A stretch of 64,000 bases of DNA from Gymnothorax reevesii (Eukaryota; Chordata; Actinopteri; Anguilliformes; Muraenidae): assembly GCA_029721435.1 (NCBI GenBank), contig CM056577.1, forward strand, positions 25,561,719 to 25,625,718, given 5' to 3'. This document shows, piece by piece, positions 48,801 to 58,399 of the stretch (its first letter is position 1; each line of letters opens with the position of its first letter). The position numbers were made by a program, and so were the translations under genes. The notes beneath the pieces are model-generated. The model had not been told where the DNA came from. It saw nothing but the letters and a program-made list of their open reading frames with translations, and ran no database searches.

Positions 48801-51618
48801 CATTCAAGGAAACACCTTCATGTTTTGCACTCGAGTCGAAGACAACCCTGATTTGTCCTGGCTTTTGTGGGTGGTACACCCCGAAAATTGGTAAGTACCA
48901 ACATTCCTGATCACTCTGCAGAGGTGTTGCTTGTTCTGCATGCTGGTTGTCAAGTATCTTTTGCATGAAACCGATGAAGTGCTCCTTCATATCCGGCTTC
49001 TTGTCCAATGTGCATCTGAGAGTGTTGAGACGTTTCAGAGCTTGGCTTCTGTTATTTGGAAGACGGCAGCGTGGTGTACGAAAGGGCAAGGGAGCGGTCC
49101 ATGTGTTAGAGCTATCCCTGACAACTTCCTTATCCATGATGTCAAGAAACATCTCATCTTCTACAGATAAAGCAGTCCGATCATCATCCTTTGTTCTGTT
49201 GAAGACTGTTGAGCCGAGCCTGTCTGTGGCCTGCTTTTGTGCAGGGCTGTCACTAGAATGCTGGCGAAGATGGCTTGGCTGCGTTGTACGACCAGGCAAG
49301 GATTCCTTAACATGGATGGTGTTTGAGCATGGTGTGAGGAATGATGATCTCCCGTTATTCAGCAGGTTTGTCTTGTAGACTGTTACATTGGCAGGCTTGT
49401 GAACGCGTCCCAGACACACGTCTCCAATCACGACCCACCCTAGGTCGAGACGTTGTGCGTATGGCGCATTGTGAGGTCCATTGTACTGTGCCCTCACCTT
49501 GTGAAGTCTCAGAACGTCTCTTCCTAAGAGTAGTAGGATGTGTGCCTGGGGGTCGAGCGGTGGGATTTGGTCAGCCACTGCTTTCAAGTGGGAGTGATGT
49601 CGTGTCACATCTGGAGAGGGAATCTCGGACCTATCATCAGGAATTAAGTCGCACTCCAAAAGAGTGGGGAGAGGTACTTTAATGCTTCCATCAAGAGATT
49701 CCACCATGTAGCCGCGTGCTCTCCTTCCTGTGGTTTCCATTACACCCGAGCATGTCTTCAGCGTGTAGGTCACTGCTTCTCCTCTTATGTTGAAAAGATC
49801 GAAGAAATCTGACCGTGCTAAGGATCGGTTGCTTTGGTCATCCATAACCACGTATGTTCTGACTGCTTTCTCTGGATGATCTTTTGGATAGACTTTTGCA
49901 AGACATATTTTTGAACACGACCTTGGACTGTTTGCTCCTCCACAGATCTCAGTGCACTTCGATGTCACCTCTGTTAATTCATCAGTCTCTTGTGCCGTAG
50001 ATTCCTCAGTGTCTGCCTCCCCGCCTTGCTGCACCACCTTTGGCAGGGTTTTTTCTTCAGCGGGCCCAGGGTGCAGAGCGGAGACGTGCCTGTCACTGCC
50101 GCACTCTGTACACTTTCTCACCACTTTGCAGTCATTTGCCATGTGTTTTGTTGAAGCACAACAGTTAAAGCAGTAGTGATGTTCCTTGAGGAAAGCCCTG
50201 CGCTCTTCAAGTGGCTTATTTCTGAAGCTGCGGCACTTACTGAGGGGATGAGGTTTTTTATGGAGAGGGCAGTGCTTCTCCTGGTCATCGTTTTTAGTAA
50301 ATCCACTGCCCACCTTAGTCTTCCTCGCTGACACCTGAGGTCTGCCTTTCAGTTCTTTCTTGGTGGGCTGTGGGGGGCCACAGGAGGAGAAGGTGAAGCT
50401 AGGGTCATTTCTTGTCCTGGCGTGGTTGCGTACAAATTGTGAAAAGAATGCGAAGGGTGGAAAGGCGACTTTGTATTGGTCTTTGTACTGGGAGCCTGCA
50501 TTGATCCACTTCTCTTGTATTCCATATGGCAGCTTTTCAACGACTGGGTTTATCCCCCTGGCTGTGTCTAGATATGTGAGTCCGGGCAAATAGCCCTCTT
50601 CCTTTGCAAGCTCCAGCTCCAGAAGTAGATCTCCTAGCTCTTGTAGTTTTAAATTGTCTTTGTTGGAGATTCTGGGGAAATCATCAATCTTCTTAAAAAG
50701 AGCTTTCTCAATTGCCTCTGGGGCACCATAGGTTTCCTCTAGACGTCTCCATACCATATGCAGGCCTGCAACTGCGTTCTGCACATGTATAGAACTGATC
50801 CTCCTTGCCTGCTCAGACGACTGGGGCCCCAGCCACTTCACCAAGAGATCCAGTTCCTCTCTCGGTGACAGTCCCAGGTCTTTAGTGAGGCTGATAAAGG
50901 AAGATTTCCACCCCCAGTAGTTCTGCGAACAGTCATCAAACTTCTGGCAGCCTGAAGTCACCACTTCCCGACGAATTAGGAATTTGACCATCTCTGGAAC
51001 GGCAGCTGACTCATTGGTAGGCGCATTTTGAGAATATGTTTGAGGTGACTCATCATATTTCTTCAGAGTCGGCATGGGCTGCTGGCCCGCATCCAACTTT
51101 GGCTGTGGCGTGTGTGCTCTACATGTGTGGCTGGTTGACAGTGGCTGGAAGTTTATCTCTTCCAAATCTAGTCGTCCGATTTCCATTTTGTTTTCGCTGG
51201 TACTTGACATGGAGTGATTTTGCACATAGTCTCTGGTTCGCTGGGTGGGAGTGAGAGAAGGCACTGGAATGTCATTTCCTCGGTGGGTTTGTATTTCCTC
51301 TTCTGCGGCAGCCTCTAAAACGTCTGCTTCCGCCGAGGCTGCAGCTGCTGCCCTCTCTAGCTTTAAGACGTGTAGCTGTGCCTGCAGGTCTGCTTCTTTG
51401 TATGCTGTATCCGCAGTGAGCCGTGCCTTTTCTTTCATTACCTTTGCTTCTTTTCCAGCATAAGACAGCTCTATGCGTGCAGCTTCAGCCTTTGCGCGTG
51501 CTCGCGCAGCTGCTATACTGGCCGATGACCGACTGCTATGCCGTGATACTCTGCTGGCTGCAGACAGTGACCGTGCTCCCAGTGAGTGGACATCTTCTGT
51601 TTTCTCTGGGATATCCAT
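45883..51618 (-). CDS. BEL/Pao Gag-Pol polyprotein, 1911 residues, intact
   Basis: One uninterrupted frame. Order: Ala/Arg/Glu-rich coiled coil (~35-110); a Gag domain of the DUF1759 type (YWGWKSSFISLTKD near 230); Cys/His motifs (CPLHKKPHPLSKC, CFNCCASTKHMANDC, CTECGSDRH; ~448-510); aspartic protease candidate VMDDQSNRSLA (~591); reverse transcriptase (ITADVQQMFYSF ~969, FYVDDG ~1048); RNase H (IFSDAST ~1228, RLELCAAVLA ~1273, YTDSN ~1301). Integrase follows with HHCC (HYHEGVAHRGRH..CVICRKL ~1536-1575) and core D, D, E (GLDVFG ~1611, RSDRGTNF ~1676, CWERLIG ~1724), then a DUF5641-like C-terminus. The family replicates through an RNA intermediate in cytoplasmic particles. All key motifs are present, so the copy may be functional. 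The start at 51618 lies about 95 bases inside the 5' LTR. Confidence 0.95.
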   Translation of the reverse strand: MDIPEKTEDVHSLGARSLSAASRVSRHSSRSSASIAAARARAKAEAARIELSYAGKEAKVMKEKARLTADTAYKEADLQAQLHVLKLERAAAAASAEADVLEAAAEEEIQTHRGNDIPVPSLTPTQRTRDYVQNHSMSSTSENKMEIGRLDLEEINFQPLSTSHTCRAHTPQPKLDAGQQPMPTLKKYDESPQTYSQNAPTNESAAVPEMVKFLIRREVVTSGCQKFDDCSQNYWGWKSSFISLTKDLGLSPREELDLLVKWLGPQSSEQARRISSIHVQNAVAGLHMVWRRLEETYGAPEAIEKALFKKIDDFPRISNKDNLKLQELGDLLLELELAKEEGYLPGLTYLDTARGINPVVEKLPYGIQEKWINAGSQYKDQYKVAFPPFAFFSQFVRNHARTRNDPSFTFSSCGPPQPTKKELKGRPQVSARKTKVGSGFTKNDDQEKHCPLHKKPHPLSKCRSFRNKPLEERRAFLKEHHYCFNCCASTKHMANDCKVVRKCTECGSDRHVSALHPGPAEEKTLPKVVQQGGEADTEESTAQETDELTEVTSKCTEICGGANSPRSCSKICLAKVYPKDHPEKAVRTYVVMDDQSNRSLARSDFFDLFNIRGEAVTYTLKTCSGVMETTGRRARGYMVESLDGSIKVPLPTLLECDLIPDDRSEIPSPDVTRHHSHLKAVADQIPPLDPQAHILLLLGRDVLRLHKVRAQYNGPHNAPYAQRLDLGWVVIGDVCLGRVHKPANVTVYKTNLLNNGRSSFLTPCSNTIHVKESLPGRTTQPSHLRQHSSDSPAQKQATDRLGSTVFNRTKDDDRTALSVEDEMFLDIMDKEVVRDSSNTWTAPLPFRTPRCRLPNNRSQALKRLNTLRCTLDKKPDMKEHFIGFMQKILDNQHAEQATPLQSDQECWYLPIFGVYHPQKPGQIRVVFDSSAKHEGVSLNDVLLSGPDLNNTLIGVLMRFQKEAIAITADVQQMFYSFNVRKDHRDYLRFLWYQDNDLQKDITEYRMNVHVFGNSPSPAVAIYALRRAAQAGEEDHGMDAKEFVNRNFYVDDGLTSVPTEEEAIDLLKRTKNMLAESSIHLHKIASNSYTVMRSFSPGDLAKDLKDLDLGGEPLPVQRSLGLCWNLESDSFIFKVSKEERPYTKRGVLSTVNSLYDPLGFVAPITLQGKALIRDLSSELCEWDDPLPPEKEQYWRAWKDSLCDLEQLSIPRPYATVPLRSAQQREICIFSDASTVAIAAVAYLRVVDSSGQCHLGFLMGKAKLAPQPAHTIPRLELCAAVLAVEMAELISQELDLDIQAVKFYTDSNIVLGYINNTSRRFYVYVANRVIRIRKSTHPDQWHYVTTNHNPADHATRPIPAGLLEHTTWFYGPAFFKQVETGESTVETPRKFELVDPETDGEIRPQVTTLSTKAEEECLSAQRFGRFSVWRLMIRGISRLIHLARAYSKSPKQNAQDAQSQAKVMVIRCVQREVFKEDIGRLEKQQKVPKNSPLHKLNPILDQEGLLRVGGRLSSADLLEDEKHPYILLKGHHISTLLVRHYHEGVAHRGRHLTEGALRSAGVWIIGGKKLVSSVIHGCVICRKLRGKTEEQILADLPADRLTTEPPFTRVGLDVFGLWSVTTRRTRGGSADSKRWAVLFTCLGTRAVHIEIIESMSTSSFINALRRFFAVRGPSKLLRSDRGTNFIGACRELKIQTDDPEIKNYLLGEGCTWTFNPPHSSHMGGCWERLIGVARRILDGMLIQAGPTRLTHEVLTTLMAEVMAIMNARPLVPLAYDTESPTILTPAMLLTGKMDPTSAPHGEFDLSNLYKQQWKHVQCLADTLWKRWRQEYLATLQPRRKWTEEKRNIQVGDVVLLKDSQTKRNEWPNGLIINAISSRDNKVRKVEVKVVKQGTVKVYLRPVSELILLLPKES

Positions 51619-51710
51619 CTCTTATGTGTTGACAATCAAAAAGGGAAGATGCAAAGTTTCCAGTTGTAATCCTGTTCGTACAGCAAGACTTGGCTGTAAT
51701 GTCTTTTTAC

Positions 51711-52404
51711 TATTCTGTCCTCATCTGATACGTTGCTGTCAAACTAGACAGATAGTTAACACTTGAGGTGGTCCAATGAAAGACTGAGGCGTGGAAGTTT
51801 AACGTCTTTAGTTATGTTTCCATTCTTGTACAGTGTAACTGAATCCACTCTCACATTCTTTGTAAAACTACAATAAACATACAAAATAAAATATGATCAC
51901 TGCTCAGCTCTTTACAGTAGTCACATATTAATTAAACATACTGTACACGCCATAAACACGCTCGAGAAAATGTAGATGCGCTACACTCGTTCAATTAGCA
52001 ACACTTCAGTAGTTAGCTGTGTACACACTCCACATACACAATACTAGCTAACAAGCTAACTCCTTAGCAACTATGATAACTGTGTAAAAGGAACCGAATC
52101 TCTACAAACACGAATATACATGCTCTATCATCATTCTGCCACTCTTGAACATTACACAAGCATGTCGGCATGTACTCACAGACATATAGTGTCCCAACAT
52201 CGCCATGAACGAGGAGTTGAACTGCACTAGCGATTTCCTGACTGAAGCAATTAAACTGATGCAACTTCCACATGCATGTAACGGAAAAAACCACAAGGTG
52301 GCGCCAAAGGACAATGTAACGTCTGCATACAGATATTCACCAGATAGAGGTAAAACGAAATGAAATCAGGCTATATAAATTAAACAAGGCATAGTTCCAG
52401 TACA
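51711..52404 (-). repeat. BEL LTR 3 (5' LTR)
   Basis: 694 bp, sense start TGTACTGGAAC at 52404, sense end GACAGAATA at 51711. A TATATA stretch near 52372 could be the promoter core. Confidence 0.93.
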
Positions 52405-52409
52405 CAAAC

Positions 52410-53284
52410 TATGCAAAAACAAAATCGCGTCAACAGTGCCAGGGTTCAAGCGATTACGGCGCGCTTCCTGGACACGGCCAGCCGAACTGAAGGTTCGCTC
52501 GCTTGTTGCGCTAGTTGCTGGGACGCAGAGAACTGCTTTCGCCACCATGGAGTTTTACACGATTATTCTTTGTCTTATGGTATGGTAATTAATAAGAGCA
52601 AGACTAAGTTTATGACCATACATGCTCTCGTAGGCCTAATGATAAGTTACCTCTTCGTTTGGGTGATATGTGTATAGAATGGTGTTATAGAAATGTATAT
52701 CTAAGAAGTGTCTTTACCGCCGATGGCAGCACACGCTCTGCTGTCAGAGAACACGTAGCTGATAAACGGAAGCACCTCAACAAGTTGATTTTATTTTTGA
52801 ATAAGAATCGTGATATGCCTTTCACTGTAAAGTGGCGAAAAAAATGTTTTGTCTATGTGCTGTTTGGACCCACAGGTCAACAAAATTACCACTAGGCCTA
52901 CTAAATAATATTTCGGTGCTGACTGCAGAATGATTTATAAGATGAGCTACAATAACCTTTAGATCTTAGTCTAACTGTGGAGGATTAAGCCGCGCACCAG
53001 TGAGTGCGTGTACATCGAGAGTAGAAAGGGGGAGAGGTACAATTGGCATTCTATCCTGCTTAAGGTAGCGTTACATCGTTTGACAAGAGCATATTATCCA
53101 GGCTGAAGGCTATGTCTAGAGCCCCGATAGCCTATTATTCTTTTTATTCGCAATTTCGTGGGAATTAGATGTCGCCACTGTTTGGCCCAACCCGCCCGCA
53201 CCCGCTAAATGTTATTAAAATATTGACCCACCCGCGGGTCAACCCGCGGGACCCACGGGTTCCGGGCCGACCCGTGCATCACTA
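52410..53284 (-). mobile_element. hAT element, right half
   Basis: Continues the hAT from 39376-39923 after the BEL insertion. On the minus strand 52411-52548 encodes SATSERTFSSAGRVQEARRN with LNPGTVDAILFLH, the cleanest hAT dimerisation motif of the three copies. It ends GACCCGTGCATCACTA at 53284 and is followed by ATAAGTGG. Confidence 0.88.
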
Positions 53285-53810
53285 ATAAGTGGACTTTCTA
53301 ATAAGACAATGACCCAAAGGATACCTCAATGGCCACACAAAAAAGGTTTTGAGGCAACAGAATCAACATTCTCAAATTGCCATCTCAGTCTCCAGACCTC
53401 AATCCGATTGAAAGCTTGTGGGCTGAGTTGAAAAGGGCAACTGATAAAAGCAAACCCAAGAATGTGAGGGATCTTGAAAGGATCTGCCTCGAGGAATGGT
53501 CCAAAATCACCCCCAAATGTGTGCCTTAACCTTGTCAAAAATTACAGGAAAAGACTCCATGCTGTTATCCTTGCCAGTGGTGGTCGCAATAAGCATTAAA
53601 TGAAGGGTGCCAATAATTATGAAACCTTGATTTTGTTGAAATTTATTTCACATTAAATGATTGTTATGATTTTGATTGCTTTCATCGAAACATTAATAAA
53701 GTATTTTACATGTTGGTATTGTCCATTTTTCTAATTATATTGTTTATATTTTTTTTATTGTCTGTGTGTTGCCAGTCAGGGGTGCCAATACTTTTTGAGC
53801 CCACTATATA
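53285..53810 (+). pseudogene. Tc1 transposase 3' part and right terminal repeat
   Basis: Begins with ATAAGTGG and encodes the end of a Tc1 transposase (NDPK.TSMATQK.F, then LPSQSPDLNPIESLWAELKR with the last catalytic E), with an in-frame stop near 53355. It ends in a Tc1-type terminus (GGGGTGCCAATACTTTTTGAG) followed by CCACTATATA near 53801-53810. Sequence and breakpoint show it is the missing 3' part of the Tc1 at 33127-33665. Confidence 0.85.
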
Positions 53811-54435
53811 CAGAAGTTAAACAGTTGAAAAGTTGAATGGAGTTGAATGAAAATTAATGGTTTGATTTAACTGGGCCATACAATAACTCTAAAAAATTAA
53901 TTTAAGGTGGATTACTATAAAAATACCATCACCATTTCCACATTTTCACGCGCCATTTCTCAAAAACGGCTAGTCCCATTTTAATGAAGTTTGGAACACA
54001 TAAATAGTTTACAGCATGATGGTTGTCCTGAACCAAAAAATATGGCCCTTTTGGTACTCTTAATTTTAGGGGGTGCTGAATATATAGTGAGGTCAAGAAT
54101 TTTCAAGTCAAGAGCAAAATTTCAAAAAGCCATTGCATTTTGTTAAAGTATCCAACTTTTAGAGGTTAAGCCCATAGATGCTGGATCAGGCAACCTGTGT
54201 GCAAAATAAGAAGTTGATATGTCTATTAGTTACTGAGGTATGGTGTTTTGAAATTGTCATGATATGACCCTTTGCGGCAGTCATCTTGGACACCTAATTT
54301 GCATTAATTATGCAAATCACCTCCATCCCTGCTAATTATATTATGTTATACTATGATATTATGTTTTTGGTCCGACCGCCTCCGCCGCCTCTGCCACCGC
54401 CGGATATCCTACATGTTAACGCGATAACTTCAGTA
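53811..54435. other. no gene recognised
   Basis: AT-rich noncoding sequence with a CCGCC-rich patch near 54375-54405; no supported frame or terminal repeats. Confidence 0.4.
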
Positions 54436-55321
54436 ATACAAAACCCAAAACCAGTGAAGTTGGCACATTATGTAAATCGTAAATAAAAACAGAATACAAT
54501 GATTTGCAAATCCTTTTCAACTTATATTCAATTGAACACACTGCAAAGACAAGATGTTTAATGTTCAAACTGAGAAACTTCATTTTTTTTTGCAAATAAT
54601 CATTAACTTAGAATTTAAAGGCAGCAACACATTGCAAAAAAGTTGGAACAGGGGCTTTTTTACCACTGTGTTACATCGCCTTTCCTTTTAACGACACTCA
54701 GTAAACGTTTGGGAACTGAGGAGACCAATTTTTGAAGCTTTTCAGGTGGAACTCTTTCCCATTCTTGCTTGATGTACAGCTTAAGTTGTTCAACAGTCCG
54801 GGGTCTCCGTTGTCGTATTTTACGCTTTATAATCCGCCACACATTTTCCATGGTAGACAGGTCTGGACTACAGGCAGGCCAGTCTAGTACCCGCACTCTT
54901 TTACTATGGAGCCATGCTGTTGTAACACGTGCAGAATGTGGCTTGGCATTGTCTTGCTGAAATAAGCAGGGGCATCCATGAAAAAGACGTTGCTTGGATG
55001 GCAACATATGTTGCTCCAAAACCTGTATGTACCTTTCCGCATTAATGGTGCATTCACATATGTGTAAGTTGCCCATGCCTTGGGCACTAATACACCCCCA
55101 TACCATCACAAATGCTGGCTTTTGAACTTTGCGCCTATAACAGTCTGGATGGTTCTTTTCCTCTTTGGTCCGGAGGACACGACGTCCAGTTTCCAAAAAC
55201 AATTTGAAATGTGGACTCGTCAGACCACAGAACACTTTTCCACTTTGCATCAGTCCATCTTAGATGAGCTTGGGCCCAGCGAAGCCGGCGGCGTTTCTGG
55301 GTGCAACAGTATTTGTGCAGT
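54436..55321 (-). pseudogene. second Tc1-family transposon, 5' truncated
   Basis: The minus-strand frame 54660-55250 is the C-terminal two thirds of a Tc1 transposase: PAFVMVWGCISAQGMGNLHI, LFQQDNAKPHSA (second catalytic D) and PDLSTMENVWRIIKRKIRQR (E, with Thr-Met-Glu in place of the usual Asn-Pro-Ile-Glu). Upstream sense codons (AKWKSVLWSD-like, near 55240) are out of frame. The 3' end shows a Tc1 terminus with CCAAAACCAGTGAAGTTGGC near 54445 and AACAGAATACAATGATTTGC. It belongs to a different family from the 33.1/53.3 kb Tc1. The 5' end is lost at 55321, where a LINE fragment begins. Confidence 0.88.
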
Positions 55322-55522
55322 TCTAAATCAAACCAAATCCATAAATTTCAATGTCTGTAACTTTAAAAAAAATGAATTAGTGCGATCATAATAACCTGAA
55401 TTAGTTATTATCCTTATTGCGCTTTTCTGAATTGTGCATAATGTCTGCAGTGTACTCCTGTAGGTGTTGCCCCATACCTCAACGCAGTAAATCAGATAAG
55501 GCAGTACAAGTGAACAATACAT
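55322..55522 (-). pseudogene. LINE reverse transcriptase, C-terminal fragment
   Basis: The minus strand encodes YCSLVLPYLIYCVEVWGNTY, then LCTIQKSAIRIITN and LQTLKFMDLV, the end of a jockey/CR1/L2-type non-LTR reverse transcriptase common in fish. It is truncated on the left by the Tc1 remnant. It may be the same LINE family as 58400-60187, but the central reverse transcriptase is not between them. Confidence 0.75.
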
Positions 55523-55582
55523 TCAATACATTCAACAGTACATACAATTACCTTCTGGTTAAGAATGCTCTGAGTTGCTGCC

Positions 55583-55680
55583 AGGTTAGCTCACTCAGTT
55601 CAGGCGCTGCATTCGTGGAGCAGTAGCGAATATACAACGGCGCGGGTTCGATCCCTGGACATACCAACCAGCAGTAATCA
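55583..55680 (+). repeat. tRNA-derived SINE-like head with pol III boxes
   Basis: TTAGCTCACTCAGTTCAGG near 55586 resembles a pol III A box, and GGTTCGATCC at 55645-55654 is a perfect B box, about 50-60 bases apart. Flanking bases do not fold into an acceptor stem and there is no CCA context, so a SINE head fits better than a working tRNA gene. The following ~400 bases may be its body; no tail was identified. Confidence 0.6.
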
Positions 55681-56233
55681 GCAGCTTTTTAAGGGCAGCG
55701 CACGGTTGGCTATAGCGCTGCGAGTATGCAAATTGGGAAGGGACTGCCGGGAAGGGTTATTAAAAATAGTTGCCTTGTTCGTTGCTCAAGCGCCTCCTGT
55801 TGGCCAGCCAGGTGCTCGTTAGTGAGACTCTAAGCTTGCTCATGTTCGGTTATCCTCCTCCCTCATTCTGAACTTGCGAAGGTTTCAACCAATGAGTGTA
55901 AAGTTGCAGGGGCTGACAGGCATGTGCTTCGGAGTCGGCAACAAGGGGTTGCATAAGAGCAAGCCTTGCATATAGCTAACATAATATAACATAACATGAG
56001 TGGCAAGAACAAACCGTTCAGCCCAACTAAGCTCGCCATTTTCTTTTTACTGTTGTGAATCACTTCAGATACTCAATGACTCAATGGTATCTGGCTTTAA
56101 AAGGGAACTCAGGGCTAATTCATAATGCTGTTTTTTACAAACATAATTAGTAATTAAATATTGTAAAATACAAAAATGTGGAATTTTTGTTTTCAAAGAC
56201 GAGATAAATGAGGTTTTATTCCCCCTAATTAGT

Positions 56234-56482
56234 TGTTGGGCAAAGTACTCTGACCTACTGGCAGAGTGTAGGGAAGCTGGGTGGAGTGCGCGACTTTACC
56301 CTGTGGAAGTAGGGGCAAGAGGCTTTGTGGCAGACTCAACAACCAGGCTGCTAAGAGACTTAGGCCTGCGCGGCACCAGTCTGCAGAGAGCGATCAGGGG
56401 GCTGTCTGAGGAGGCGGAGAAGGCAAGCTTTTGGCTCTGGTTGAGACGGCGGGATGTAGCCTGGGGAGCAGGCACATCGTAA
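56234..56482 (+). pseudogene. C-terminal tail of a different LINE/R2-like ORF
   Basis: The plus-strand frame reads YSDLLAECREAGWSARLYPV, EVGARGFVADSTTRLLRDLG and LSEEAEKASFWLWLRRRD before the stop at 56480-56482. VEVGARGF...LSEEAEK.S.WLWL is a phrase I recall from the C-termini of fish non-LTR retrotransposon proteins with a site-specific-type architecture. No upstream reverse transcriptase is present, consistent with a 5'-truncated insertion. Confidence 0.6.
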
Positions 56483-58399
56483 GAATGCTAGCTGTAGGGG
56501 GTGGCAGGGAGACGTCCCTGTTCACTGCCCCGCCACCAGGAGATGTTCTGGGCTAAGGGGCGAAACATCTATGAGCGGTGGTCCCCAGCTGATGACCCTG
56601 CAGCTAGCAGACAAGGCACTGGCGGAGGTGCTGCATGCCCAATGGTAAAGCAGGAAAACATCTACCTGTATAAAAAATTCAGTTCGGACTCCTGGCTCCC
56701 AATTGAGTAACTTAGTCTGTAATTGCGCGCCTGATCAACACGCTTGGCATCTGCGTTATAAGGTGGATTTTCCATGCTGTGTATGGTGTTATTAAAATTG
56801 GCTTCGAGCAAGATTCCGTTTATATCTTTGGGCGGAAATATTCAAAGACGCAAGGCCTCTGAACGACGAGAGTGCCGTTATGCCTTGTAGTTGTTCACTT
56901 TGGGCCCCGGTAATCCCTAGTCATAGCGAATTTCTATGTCAAATTACTGTGATTAATAGGGCCGCCAGCCTCCGAGTTCTTCCGCCGAATTGGGTTGTTC
57001 AAATGGTTTTGGTCCGGCAGAGTAAGTGTGGGGAAGTGGTTGCATTAATAGTATTAAATAAGCCACCCCCCATATTTCTTTTCAATTGTTTTATTACAGA
57101 GCAAGGTTTTTCTATTGCTGTTAAGAGAATTGTATTTCTTTTTTGGAAACGTGCTTAATATAATCTACCGTCTCATGAAAATAATAATGGTCATTGTTCA
57201 ACAGTGGGATGTATTCCAGAGGGTGGCGCTCATAGTTGAGGGAAACGGTGAATTGCATGACCAGAACGCTAAACAAGTCGTCTGGCGTTCTATTGCCGTC
57301 ATCGTAGAAAGAGCATTCATGAGCAACGTGCTGAGCGAACTGCCTGCACATGAGCAATGACTGTGTCAAACTTTTGTGTTTCAGGTAAGCACATACTGGA
57401 GTAATTATAAACAGTAAGCAGAAGTGAATTAAACCGGTCACGAGAATCACGTTGTGGAATGAAGTTGGCCGTTGATTCCCGAAGTGTAAAAATAGCAACT
57501 AAGTCCGTAGACTCGTCGCTAGCCATTAAGCTAACTCGCTATAATTGCGGCGTGACGGTGAAATGTGGGGCTGATCGAGTTTTGCACATTTATAGGTCTC
57601 CGGTTGTTACGGCTAAGAGCTGAATTGTGGACGGTACGGTTATATTAATGCGGCGTGTACTGCAGTTGTATTTCAATGAATGTTTGGTTGTGCTTATATG
57701 GAATGGTGATAATGCGTGAATCGGGTATGAATACGAAAGAATACGAACAGGTGAATCGGTAATTGAACAAGTCGTCTGGCGTTCTATTGTCGTCATTGTA
57801 GAAAGAGCATTCATGAGCAACGTGCTGAGCGAACTGCCTGTACATGAGCAATGACTGTGTCAAACTTATGTGTTTCAGTAAAACCCATCCCACTCAACAC
57901 GCATTCCTGTTTTTAATGTGTGCTACATAAGGTATAGACCAGTTATGAGTCTGATGCGCAACGGAGCACAAAATTAAGTAATAAAATTGACTAATTGAAA
58001 TCAGATCATATTTATGCAATGGTAACCGCAAATGATTGCAACTAGAATTTTGTATCCTAAATTTGATATGGAGTCAGATGTATTGCAACCGCTAAGATAT
58101 TAGGCCTGCAGCATCCGCTATCCACGTTTCAGGCTGTTTAAAAGCAGAACGTGAAAGACGTCATCACGTATGGCCTGGGGCAGGGATCTAGTGCTGACGC
58201 TGTAGCCAGACCCCATTATTATAATGGAGGACTTTTCTTTTCCCTGGCTGTTAAGGCAAACACGTTGAGACCCTCCGCCTCAGCTAGGACCCTCCTTGGC
58301 CTATTTGCACGGCGTTTACAAAACCGTCCAACCTCATAAGAGAGTTTTTCCAAAATCTTGGGGAACTGGGAAACAATGAATACCAGCCCGAAATTAGTA
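56483..58399. other. noncoding stretch with a 115 bp direct repeat
   Basis: A block at about 57270-57385 (AACAAGTCGTCTGGCGTTCT through GTGTTTCAG) recurs at about 57763-57880 with few changes, in direct orientation, 493 bases apart. Frames across it have no known domain. Nothing else was recognised. Confidence 0.55.

Larger units (their letters stand above)
45133..52404 (-). mobile_element. BEL/Pao retrotransposon, structurally complete
   Basis: 3' LTR 45133-45827 and 5' LTR 51711-52404 (695 and 694 bp, near-identical) enclose one long minus-strand frame, 45883-51618. Originally it inserted in a hAT element with duplication CAAAC; the right-hand CAAAC (52405-52409) is still next to the 5' LTR. 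The intact frame and similar LTRs indicate a young insertion. Confidence 0.95.

Noticed and set aside
52411..52677. Plus-strand 88-codon frame present in three places
   Set aside because: Antisense of the hAT dimerisation exon, which is the meaningful reading.
55585..55668. Possible tRNA gene
   Set aside because: The A and B boxes are good but I cannot pair an acceptor stem or anticodon arm; a SINE head is more likely.
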